Shown one piece after another: positions 22,874 through 33,215 of a DNA stretch of 64,000 bases (position 1 is the stretch's first letter; the number at the start of each line of letters is the position of its first letter). The position numbers were made by a program, and so were the translations under genes. Under the pieces are notes generated by a model. The model made no database searches. It saw only the letters and a list, made by a program, of their open reading frames with translations, and had not been told where the DNA came from. The DNA comes from Desarmillaria ectypa (lineage: Eukaryota; Basidiomycota; Agaricomycetes; Agaricales; Physalacriaceae), in assembly GCA_030407005.1 (NCBI GenBank), contig JAUDYN010000009.1:186001-250000 (forward strand), in the 5' to 3' direction.

Positions 22874-23656
22874 CGACATGCAAAACCCGCTTAGGTCAGG
22901 TGATGTGACTCCTCGTGTGACATTCATGCGCAAATTGAGCGTACCAGATACTCGAGCAGACGGAGGACTCGCTACAAGCTAAATATATCAGATATTGAAA
23001 GTAGAAGTTGTTTGAAACAAGGCCGAGTAGTCGGAAATGAAAGGGATTTCCAAGCAGATCCATATTCATAGAGCAATTAATGAGTTATCACTGAAATAGT
23101 GCAGTTATACAATATTCTCCTTCTCCAGTTCCTCGAGAAGGCTTTTCTGGCAGCACCCGATGACCTTTATAGTATATGGCGGCCCATGTGGCCTATCTAC
23201 CATTTAACCCACATGTATAGGCATCCATAAATCGAAGGGAACAGCTGACAAACCTAGGAAAAGAATGTCGACTGTTCCTCCCTGCCATTCTGAGTGATTA
23301 AGGAGCCCACCGACACATGCTGACAATTGGTATCTCTCCCAGTGCTGCCAGTGCATTTTTATCTAGTACGTCTTCCCAGGAAGATTCAAGATTAAGTCGG
23401 TACAGCCGCTTTGCATGAGCCAAGCAACGCGTATATTAATGTGATGATGCACTAAATTCATAATTACATCTTCCGTATAGAGTTTGTGGTAATTTTTTTA
23501 TTGTAATAGAATAGAACATACCTCAATACACAATACCTATTTTCTACTTTGAACATATCCATAGGAGGAAGATGAATCATGAACTTTTTCTTCGAGAGTC
23601 GCTCAATTTGGTTATGTCACATGAGATCATGTGACCTAAGCGGGTTTTGCATGTCG
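22874..23656. mobile_element. 783-bp terminal-inverted-repeat element (MITE-like)
   Basis: A perfect 25-nt inverted repeat bounds the region: CGACATGCAAAACCCGCTTA at 22874 onward and its complement ending at 23656. Inside the perfect part the two ends stay alignable for about 40 bp more; the 11-mer CAAATTGAGCG occurs near 22931 and, inverted, near 23601. No transposase frame is present, so it would be non-autonomous. I see no clear target-site duplication, so its exact ends are uncertain. It lies in the promoter region of the secreted glycosidase-like gene. Confidence 0.6.
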
Positions 23657-24086
23657 AAATTCAAAGTACCCACCAGCAGCGCAACAAATAGTAGTCAAAA
23701 GGTACAAAAAATCCACTCTTTGTTTTTTTGCCAGCATGCCTCGTGTAAAATCCCACTCTATGAATATCAACAACTCGATACCGATAAGTAAAACGACCTA
23801 CATAACTAGTTGAGTCCTGTCGGAGGGCCCTCCGGCGAAGCGAGGCGGCCCGGCGGGGTGGTGGTATTGAATTTCAATTTCCCATTTAGCCGCGATGCCG
23901 TTCACTTCCAGACCGATTCGAGTGGATAGTCGAGCGTGAGAAACCAATTCCAAAGAAGACACGAAGGCCGTTTTCTTTCCGGAATTTGCCGAACCAATCA
24001 ACGCGCAGAAATTTCCATGCCGGTCGAATCCGGATTTCCCGAAAAGCTACTCGTCGCCGTCAACGTTGTTCTCCATCCTTTTCCAA
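23657..24086. other. QCR2 upstream region
   Basis: No coding exon is supported. A GC-rich patch near 23818-23860 (CCCTCCGGCGAAGCGAGG) lies about 240 bp before the QCR2 start. It may be part of the promoter or 5' UTR. Confidence 0.4.
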
Positions 24087-25555
24087 ATGCTTGCAGCCCG
24101 ACGCGTGCCTCGCATAGCGCGCTCCTTTGCCACCGTCGCCGACAGCGTAGGCTACAAAGTCGCAGCTGTCGACGCAAACCAGCCGACGTCGTCCGTCACG
24201 TTCCTCGTAAAGGCAGGCAGCAGGTTCGAAACCAAGCCCGGCGCTGCCCACGCTCTCAAAAACTTTTCTTTCAAGGCGAGTCTTCATCATTATTGCTTGT
24301 ATCATGCGCTCATCGTAGAGAAGAGCTCGGCATTCCGTTCAGCACTGGGAACGATTCGTCAGAGCGAACTGTATGGTGGTGTGTTGTCCGCGTCGCTGGG
24401 TCGGGAGCATCTGGCACTGACGGCCGAATTTCTCCGTGGTGATGAGTGAGTACCCAATGCGCTCGTCGTCGTCTGTTGCTACCGCTGAGGAAAAGAAACA
24501 GGGAATTCTTCGTCCAGCTCCTCGCCGAATACGTCCAGTCCGCGAAATTCACCCGCCACGAATTCCAAGAATATGTGACGCCCGTCGTCGAGGCAGAGAG
24601 CACCCAAGCTTCATCAGACCCCGCCGTTTATGCCATTGAGCTCGCCCATGCCCTCGCCTTCCGCAACGGCCTCGGATCCTCCCTCTTTGCAGCTCCCCAC
24701 AGCCCGCTCACGGTAGAGGACGTATCTGCGTTCGCCAAGAGTGCCTTCACCAGGGAGAACGTTGCTGTTCTCGGCACAGGCATTGATCAAGGCACCCTGT
24801 CCGAGCTCGTTCAGCGCTTCAGTGGTGCAGCAAAGTCCACGGGCGGTGCTTCCTCTTCCTCTGCTTCCTCCTACTTTGGCGGCGAGACGCGTTTACAGGC
24901 CCATGGTGGCCCGGAAACCGTCTTCATCGGTTTCGGTACCACTGGCGCCCCTAGCCCTGATCTGGCCGCCTTCTCCGCTTACATTTCGCCGACCCCATCT
25001 ATCAAATGGTCCCAAGGGCTCTCTCCCATCGCTTCTGCCATACCTGCTGGCACCAGTGTACAGTCGGTATACCTTCCTTACTCTGATGCCAGTCTCTTTG
25101 GTCTCCTCGTTCAAGGCCCAAGCGGCGCAAGTGTGAAGGAGGCTGGCAAGGTTGCGGTACAGGCCCTCAAGGCTGCCGCCAATGGTCTCTCGAAGGAAGA
25201 TGCCGCCAAAGCTGCTGCAAAGGCTAAGTTTGCTGCCGCTTCTGCTATCGAAGGCCGGGATAATTTTATCAACGTTTTAGGTTCAAAGGTACGCCGCACT
25301 CTCTGACATCTTTTCTCACTGTAAATAACCTTGGTAGGTTCTTGCCGGCTCTGATGCTTCAGTCAATTCGGTGCTTGAGCCGTTTGCCAGCGTCACAGCT
25401 ACTTCCGTTTCTAAGGTTTGTCTTACGTTTTCTGCCTGTAATCACGACCTCAAACATTCTCGTAGGCTGCTTCGTCGCTTGTCAGCGCCAAGCCGACTTT
25501 TGTTGCTGTCGGTGACATTGCCAGCCTACCCTACGCCGATGAACTCGGGCTCTGA
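24087..25555 (+). CDS. QCR2: Cytochrome bc1 complex core protein 2
   Basis: This is a non-catalytic, M16-peptidase-like core subunit of mitochondrial complex III. Exons are 24087-24275, 24324-24445, 24502-25288, 25338-25415 and 25466-25555, giving 421 aa. The N-terminus MLAARRVPRIARSFATVA is a basic, Arg-rich mitochondrial presequence. Family regions seen are VTFLVKAGSRFETKPGAAH, SELYGGVLSASLGREHLALT, AKFTRHEFQEYV, the Gly/Ser-rich linker around ASSSSASSYFGGE, and the Ala-rich helix AKAKFAAASAIEGRDNF. The zinc-binding HXXEH of active M16 peptidases is absent, as expected. The first intron (24276-24323) starts GCGAGT instead of GT. Removing it yields NFSFK/SSAFRSALG, which fits the family, whereas reading through adds 16 residues. 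Confidence 0.93.
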
Positions 25556-25816
25556 TTTTAGAAGGGGCCATGCTGTATTCATCGAATATAAAAATGAAGT
25601 TTAATGCACCGGATCATCCGACTGTTCTGCCATAAAGTACGATGCACCTATGTGGTTTTGAAGACGCCGCACTACAGACTCCAAATTTTCAAATCTGGTC
25701 GGTAAAATCTATCATGATCGTAGTAGAAATAGGTGTCACAAGGCGTTGAGTATTCTATTTACACTTTACAATTACACATCTACAGCACTTCACTTGACTT
25801 CTTCGATGGCGCGTAG

Positions 25817-27893
25817 TCACTTACCCAGGTTCGATCGAATGACGTTTTGCAACGAGTATCCATCATCCTGGGGAAAAAATGAGGACACCTAAATACAAGA
25901 TACGCGTTAGACAGACCTGATCTAAAGACCACGTAAAACATCCAGCCATCCCCGACTGCTTTGCAAATTTGGCTTTGTCCGCAAGACTATAAGTATCATC
26001 ATAAGAAACAACAGTGGTCTTTGCCGTGTTGTACAGGAACTAGGAAGAAGTCAGCAGAAATAAAGAGAGGAAAAACCAGGTGCTCACTGGGGTATCACTG
26101 CAGTCATCCCATCCTACCCAAAGCCGTCAATCGAACATTCATATCAGAAAAAGACAGGTGCAATACCCTTAGTGAACCCGTTAACCCCATTGTACGTTCC
26201 GTCCGACTGCTTCTTCAATGCACCGGCGCTGACCAGCTGCTTGAACGCCACCTGGGATCCCCACCATTGACTAAGATCACCAGCCGCCGTATCAGTACGG
26301 TCGACAAGCGGCACATGTTCATGTGGGTCTGCCGCGGGGGCGTAGCTGTTCGAAAGTCGCGTAGCCGTACTCTTTGAGACGTATCCATAAAGAGCCAATC
26401 CTAGTAGCATCTTCGAGGCCGGGAAGCCGGCTTTCTTCCATTGTGAAAGAGCGGCCTGGGCGTTAGCCTCCGGTTGACTAGAGCTGCCGCACGGGTTCCC
26501 TGCGTATCGTTAGTATCTCAGCAGCTGTGTGCGAAGAAGAGAAGTACCGAGCGGTGCATTGGGTCCAGGGTTGGCTGAAGCTCCATTAACATCGTAGTTC
26601 ATGATGTTGATATATGACATCTGAGCTGCGTAGTCTGATACATTAGACAGAGGAGCGCCATTGGGGCCAAGCCAAGGATGGTGAGCAACAGCGGCACTGA
26701 TGATTTTCGACCAGCCTGAACAGCCGTCAATAAACAATTATATCTGAACGAAAACAAAGCTTACCCAACACAGCACGTAAAGACTTGAGGAATGACAAAA
26801 AATTTGCTGCATCTGCCCAAGAATATGGATTGCCGGAGCCTGGGGAATTCGGATATTCCTGTACTCGGCATTAGGAAGTCAGAAGCTCGGGATGCATCGA
26901 AAAAAGTTACCCAGTCGATGTCTATGCCTGGGCTCTGCATCAGAAGGGGAAAACAAGGATACAACGAAAACTGTCTTACCATCTAACCCGAAGGAATTTA
27001 CGGCACCTACCAGAGCATTGATAAGTTTCGTACGGTTGGTCGTGTTGGCCATGGAGTTTGAGAACCAGTAGCTGCCACCCCACCCGCCTATATGGATGTC
27101 AAAAGAGCAGACGCAAAAGATAAAAATGGACACCACCTATGGACAAGACAATCTGGGTCCCGCGTCCGCTTTGACGAGCAGCAGACACAAGGTCTCGGAG
27201 TATGTCTTGGCTGCCATCATCCCAGTTGATAGTTGAGGACGAATTTGGCACGACGAAGGCTGCAGGTCGGCATAAAATAACTGGATAATTTGCGCTAAGA
27301 AATTACGTACCAAAGAATAATATATCGAACTTGGAAAAGTCGATCTTGCTAGGTGGATTGCTCCAGGCGGACCAATCGGGATAGTAGGCAGCTGCAACAG
27401 GACTTGAGATCCTCGAAACTGGCGCTTTGATGGTAAGATTGGCCTTGCATATCATCGACGGAGTGATTTCATCGTCGAGTCCATGAACATCGGTGATGTA
27501 GTTGGGATTGAGAAAGGCGAGTAGTTTGGATGATGCCTGGTATCGTGAAGAGCGAAGAAGAGAGTTCAAATACGCCAATAATCCGTCCTTGCGTTCAGCA
27601 ATGAGCTCGTCATTGACCCAGGCCGACGGAATGATGGTATTGAACACGCTGTTCTTGGGAGGTAGAGCGTACGGATCGCCCAAGGCGTTGTGCAAGGCAG
27701 TAAACTAGAAGGAAAACAACACTGAGCATCGTTCGACACGTCGTAAAGAGCCACGACGCACCTCTGAGTACCTCCTGAGTACCTCGTACTTGGTTCCATC
27801 GTCCAGGCCGACTTCGACAGCGTATAAAATGTGCAGGTCGGGAGTAGAAGACGTGGTATGCTTGTCGATGAAAACGCTGGCGATCGAAGACAT
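25817..27893 (-). CDS. PX-domain / GH18 chitinase fusion (copy A)
   Basis: Exons are 27893-27762, 27704-27311, 27259-27137, 27087-26980, 26927-26911 (17 nt), 26858-26765, 26715-26548, 26499-26167, 26113-26088, 26039-25917 and 25867-25817, giving 522 aa. Residues about 1-110 resemble a PX (phox) domain: HILYAVEV, the RRYSE/F core, ALPPK and ELIAERKDGLLAYLNSLL. PX domains bind phosphoinositides such as PI3P. The GH18 barrel follows: VAAAYYPDWSAW, KFDILFFAF, IVLSIGGWGGSYWF, the catalytic DXXDXDXE in LDGIDIDWEYP, YINIMNYDV, WDDCSDTP and GMAGCFTWSLDQDD. Nearly all residues needed for chitinase catalysis are visible. There is no signal peptide, so entry into the classical secretory route is not expected. 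A paralogue on the other strand lies 5.3 kb away beyond a PIF1 gene. Confidence 0.9.
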
Positions 27894-29128
27894 TGTGGGC
27901 GGTTAGGAAGAAAGGGAGAACGAGCTCAGCATTACCTTTTAAACGTTCTAGTAGGAATGTCCAAATTGGGCACCGATATGTCACCAAAGACGTCAGATAT
28001 TTCGATCGTCGCGGCGTTCAACTGACAGCAAATAAATCATGAAGATCGTTAATGGATGTGTAAGGGATTCGAGGAGAGGTTGGTCACCGGGTTATCGAGA
28101 GGCGTTCGTGGGGATTTTACGTATCAAAAAAAGGCATGCTAATTGCATTTTCCGAAGAGTTGTTTCAATGAAAGGGAACTGAGAGAACTGACAGGGTACA
28201 CTTATCCACACAAAGAACACAGGAATAATAGTATACACACACCTGAATTATGGTGTGATTACCGCCGATACCTATGCATTGATTGTGCTATCCATAAAGG
28301 AGAATCTACAACGGTGAACGCCTGAACCATTAGGGTAATGTCCACACATTGAAGGAAAGGAGTGAGGCTCGTGAACTTGAAAGCGATCTACCGCTTTCTT
28401 CCGTTTGTGCTCAAATAAAATTGCAACAAGGAGTTTTTGCATGTTAACAGTCCAATGTCCGCCAATACATACCGGGTTTCCGGAAGGCATCGACCACATG
28501 AGAAGCATTTTTCATGTGAGAGACATCTCGAATGCATTAGTGAAATTTGGACAGTGTATTTATGGATATGTTTTGCGGAAACCTGACGTAGGAACCAATT
28601 TATGTCGAGTCCAACATCAGAAAAAGAAATCTGATATTAGATAAAGCGTTATTAGGGTTTCTTGTCGGAGACATTCCACGCACCAATGTGCCCAACTCAT
28701 CCCAGGCGACAGCCTTCACTTACGACATTTTGTTCGTTTCGATTCTGAAATCTAACATAATAAAAAAAGAGTGCCGAAGGAACGACCCATTGCTGGGCAA
28801 CAAGCGCCATCTGGACTGCAGACCGCAGTATTGCAAAGGGCCAGACACAGTTCATAGCATGTATACAGTACAGCACTGGAGCAGACTAGATAGCCCTTGG
28901 CAAGATGTTACATTGAGAAAGGGTAATGATACGTCAAGTTGAACACAAATTACTCACCGTCTGTAAGGCGTATTGAAGGCACTGCTAAATCAACAAATAA
29001 AATTCAACTAATGAGAGAACCTCGATATCTGTGCACCCAAGGACATGAAGAAAAAGCAAAGAACTGTATTGTATTCAAGAAAAAGACTGATGGAACAAGA
29101 AGTCAGGTCAACCTGCGAGACGCTAGAC

Positions 29129-29157
29129 AGAGGCGCACCTCTAAGCTGTAATATTTA
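29129..29157. repeat. 29-bp direct repeat, copy 1
   Basis: AGAGGCGCACCTCTA followed by a few variable bases and TGTAATATTTA. It matches 29367-29395 except for about three positions, and the first 14 bases are nearly palindromic. Confidence 0.6.
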
Positions 29158-29366
29158 GAGATCCATTTCGCCGAATAAGTCCTATCCCCGTCGTCTTCAT
29201 TAATGCAAGGTAGGTCGGCCGATAATGACCACACTCATTGCCAACTGTTTTATGCGCATATATGTGGAAGAAAATGACGGGAAAGTATATTTATTGAATT
29301 TCTACATGCGAAAAGAATGCTGCAAGAATCTTCCGGTCAAGCCAAACCCCGAGCAGAAGTGTAAAT

Positions 29367-29395
29367 AGAGGCGCACCTCTAGATTGTAATATTTA
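29367..29395. repeat. 29-bp direct repeat, copy 2
   Basis: Second copy of the repeat at 29129-29157, in the same orientation, 238 bp away start to start. Flanking bases differ, so the similarity is confined to the unit. Confidence 0.6.
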
Positions 29396-29999
29396 ACAAT
29401 AGAGAATTGTTGAATATGCCACGACCTCTGGACTCGCAGCAGTTAAATGACACTAACGACGTTAACCGCATATATGTGCTGCTTTCGTTCTTTCAATATC
29501 GGGGTCAGGAGATTCGAGAGTCCTCCACGATTGTCGGCGATGTTACGATGAGAATTGACCGTCACGGCAGCCGGTTTCAAACCAGAAAAGCTACAAATAC
29601 TTCGATGTATCAATAAGGAGCCCATTGGAGACAAATATATGTGGCGTGCTTACCGAAATCATCACCCCATGTTCGGTATTCCAACCAAGATGCTGAAGGC
29701 CTTGGATTTCAGAAGGCTTCCCACTGTCACCACGGGGCCGTATACTACAGCAGGCCCAAACTTTTGTGTATTAGCTAGAAGAGTCTCGTTGTGGGCGTTA
29801 TCCTGGGTGCTGTTGACTGTAGTATTGAAAATTCGGTTTGATGTCCTTGGGATAGTCAGTAATAAATTTAGATAAATTATTATTATTACATAATAATTCA
29901 AATTCCGGTCATATGACCAAAACACGGTTCATAAATGTCTGCCACCAACATTGACAGCAACGACGACGCGGCCCCTGCCCTTCTTGGATACTTCTCGCG

Positions 30000-32397
30000 A
30001 TGTCGACGACGACGACAGCGAAACGTAAAACGAAATCTATACCTTCTACCAGCAAACGACCGGCAAAGAAACCACGCCATACCCTAGATTCCTTTTTTTC
30101 TCAGGTTGCTGTTTGCAGTGACGATCCTGACGGCCAGGCCACGACCAAACATGTATCATTAAGTGCTGAACAAATAAGGGTTCTCAGGATGGTGGTGAAT
30201 GAGGAGCAGAATGTCTTTTTTACCGGCGCTGCAGGTGCGTTTACTGTGTTGGTTCGGTTTCGTTGTATTAATTAATGGCTTGTAGGCACAGGGAAATCTC
30301 TGCTACTCAGGGCTATTATAAACGCGCTACGTGAAAAGTACGCGAAAGATCCGGATGCTGTAGCTGTCACGGCTAGCACTGGAATGGCGGCATCCAACAT
30401 TGGCGGTGCGTTGCCTGTCGTCGGGCCGATACCCTGCCCATCTTTAAGTCATCTTCCCCAGGACAAACTCTTCATGCTTGGGGTGCTGTTGCACCTACGG
30501 TGGATGACCTTGACAACCTCATCAAATGTATAAGGACCTGTAGACCTGCTCTTCAACGGTGGAAAAAGGCCAAAGTTCTCATCATCGACGAAAGTGCGTC
30601 TGTCTTCTCTAACATCGTTTGTAAATTCACTGCCGGCAGTCTCTATGGTGGATGGATTTCTATTCAATCGGCTCTCCGAGATTGCCAAAAGACTGAGGAG
30701 AAAAACGACCAAGCCATTTGGTGGTTTACAACTGGTCGTCACTGGTGACTTCTTCCAGCTACCTCCCGTCACGAAAAACGGTCACGAACCCATCTTTGCC
30801 TTCGAGTCCGTTGCTTGGAATGAAACACTGCATCACACCATTAACCTAGTCCAGGTCTTTAGGCAGACAGATCAAAGTATGGTTCACATAAAACATTGAA
30901 TGACGTCTCCTAACAAGTCCCTGCATTAGCTTTTGTTGATGCTCTGAACTCCTTGCGCCACGGGGAACCGTCGCTTGATGCCATCGAGCTCTTCCAGTCT
31001 TTATCCCGGCCACTGGAGCCCGTTGCACTACCTCCGCCACCAGCCTCCCAGCAGCCATACCCATCTCCTCCACCATCCGTGACATCAACCCCTACACCAT
31101 TTCTTTCTAAGCGACAAAATAATGTCATATTTCCTACAGAACTCTTTCCTCATCGCTACGCTGTAGCAAATGCCAACCGAGAGCGGTTAGACGCCATAAA
31201 GGCACAATCATTCACCTATAACGCCGCAGATACTGGAAGCAAGCCCTCGCTACTCGAGTCATTGCTTGCAGAGCAAACTGTGGAGCTGAAGCTTGGTGCG
31301 CAGGTTATGCTCATCAAGAACGTCGACGAGGTGCTCGTGAATGGTCTCGTCGGCAAGGTTATCGGTTTTTATCGGTCATGGGAGCTGATCAGTTTCCCTC
31401 CCAACCCTCCTGAGCATAAGCCCTTGTCAGCTGCTTCGGCCAATGCATCCAGACGACGTTCCCTTCCCCTGGGGCCGGGACCTGTCCCAGATACAAAGAA
31501 GAACGGTTCATTGGTGAGACATGTCTTCCTCAATGCGGATGGGCGGTCTCCTGTTCACCCGAAGACCGATGAGAATGAAGATTCTGCCAAGAAGGAGAAT
31601 GAGGACCCCGTCAAAAAGGAGAATATCAGTGCTGCTAAGAAAGGCAAGAAAGGTAAGAGTGGACGAAACGATGAGCGCTTCCCGTTAGTTCTATTCGAGT
31701 ATGGCACCCCAGGAGCAATGGGGGAGTCGCAGACTGAGGCTGTCCTTATCACTCGAGACGAATTTCGTGTGGAAGACGCCGAAGGAAAGGTCCTTGCCCG
31801 TAGGGTTCAAATGTAAGCAATGCTTGGCACTTCACGTTCATGGTATATTGACGTAGAATCTTGTAGACCTTTGATTTTAGCGTGGGCGATGTCTATACAT
31901 AAAAGTCAAGGCCAGACGATCCACCGTGTCAAGGTCGACCTGAGAAAAGTGTTTGAAAGAGGTGAGTATATGGGCCTCTGAGGTGTTCTGCTGCCAGTTA
32001 ACACGGGCTTGCTTGTAGGTCAGAGCTACGTGGCGCTCTCCCGCGCATCATCTGTTGACGGGCTACAGGTCCTTGGGTTTGATCCGAAGAAGGTGCGTTG
32101 GCTTCCTTTCCGTTTACACACCGGAGATATTGTCCGATCTCGCCACTGTTCTCGTCCAAAACTAAATAGAGCGGCTTGGGCGGGAATACTGCATTGAGTA
32201 AAATCCCGCTCAGGAAGAATGTTATTGGTTAGATGTCAGTGCAGCGCGGACATCGCTCGCTTCTATCCTCATTTCCGGCTGGCTGTAAGCCATGATACTA
32301 ACGGAGTGCATCCCAGGTCATAGCACATCAGAAGGTTGTCGAATGGAGCAAGACGTTAGAGGTGGCCGATGCGTCTGAGGACAATGATAAGCCATGA
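30000..32397 (+). CDS. PIF1: PIF1-family 5'-3' DNA helicase
   Basis: PIF1 helicases (superfamily 1B) act at telomeres, G-quadruplexes, replication forks and mitochondrial DNA. Exons are 30000-30234, 30286-30405, 30462-30593, 30640-30876, 30930-31812, 31867-31961, 32019-32092 and 32317-32397, giving 618 aa. Motifs in order are Walker [17 protein letters not shown], Walker [28 protein letters not shown], the VMLIKNVD strand, SIHKSQGQT and YVALSRAS. Between the FRQTD region and motif V is a long insert with a Pro-rich stretch and KKEN repeats. The N-terminus is basic with a PIP-like RHTLDSFF, missing the usual Gln, which hints at sliding-clamp contact. KRPAKKPR could be a nuclear signal. The last intron (224 nt) is longer than the others. 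Confidence 0.93.
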
Positions 32398-33215
32398 GGA
32401 ATGTAAGGACAGCAGCATGTGTTGACGATTACTTTATTGGCCTTTCAGTGCTATCTCTCGAGCGACTAGAATCCCGAGCAAATGGTGTGTATCTCATCAA
32501 ATAAATAAATATTTATTTATTTTCTGTTTATTTAGAAGGAAAAACTTTCCCTCTTTCTCAGACTAGCATTACGGACTTCGGCTTTAAATTTTTAAACTCT
32601 TGCTGTCAAGATGGCCCTTCAAGCCCCCTGCACTGGGGTACTCATCCTTTGATGCTGTGTATAAAGCACATGATCTGGACATTTCAATCGTCCATGCGTT
32701 GACAGTAACCGGTACCGAAGGCTAATGCTTTCTCCTTGCCAACGCCTTGTTGACGCAGCGATCTCTACGGCATTAATTCATTCGTTCCAGCAGTCGATTG
32801 GCTGGAATCAAGCTTTACCCGTGAGATGCTTGGCTCGCCACCTGTTGCAATTGAGATCTTCAACATTGCATGGTTGGCCCAGACTCTGCTGCGTATACTT
32901 GGCTTAATCTATCACATGTTTTTCTCGCATGTGAGAAGGTGCATGAGGTAGGATTCTTCTTTATACCCTTTTCCGTCCTTCTCTGATCTTCTCTGCTTAT
33001 CATGTAGTACAATCGGTTGGTTTGACACCGTCCTAAGCGATAAGTGATAGTTTCGTAAAGCCGCCGTTTTCATGGGGCCGTGAGGCGTATAGTGCAGTCG
33101 GAGACAAACGAAATAGTCAATACTCCACGTTGAAGTCTTTCACCACGACTGGAAGCTCATGGGGTATATATACCCACTATCCGGTATATCCATTTATTTC
33201 AGTATCATCGACCTT
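32398..33215. other. Intergenic region between PIF1 and PX-GH18 copy B
   Basis: AT-rich sequence, including ATTTATTTATTTT around 32510. No coding exon is supported. It should contain the PX-GH18 copy B promoter. Confidence 0.5.

Larger units (their letters stand above)
27894..29999. other. About 2.1 kb intergenic region
   Basis: It holds the promoter of PX-GH18 copy A and the upstream region of PIF1. Small open frames show no family signature. A 29-bp repeat pair lies near 29,129 and 29,367. A minus frame at 29925-29662 has several N-glycosylation-like sites but no start or domain, and could be a gene remnant. Confidence 0.4.

Noticed and set aside
29555..29875. 106-codon plus frame with hydrophobic C-terminus
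   Set aside because: The opposite strand shows equally open, more protein-like sequence and neither has a start or domain. Probably a remnant.
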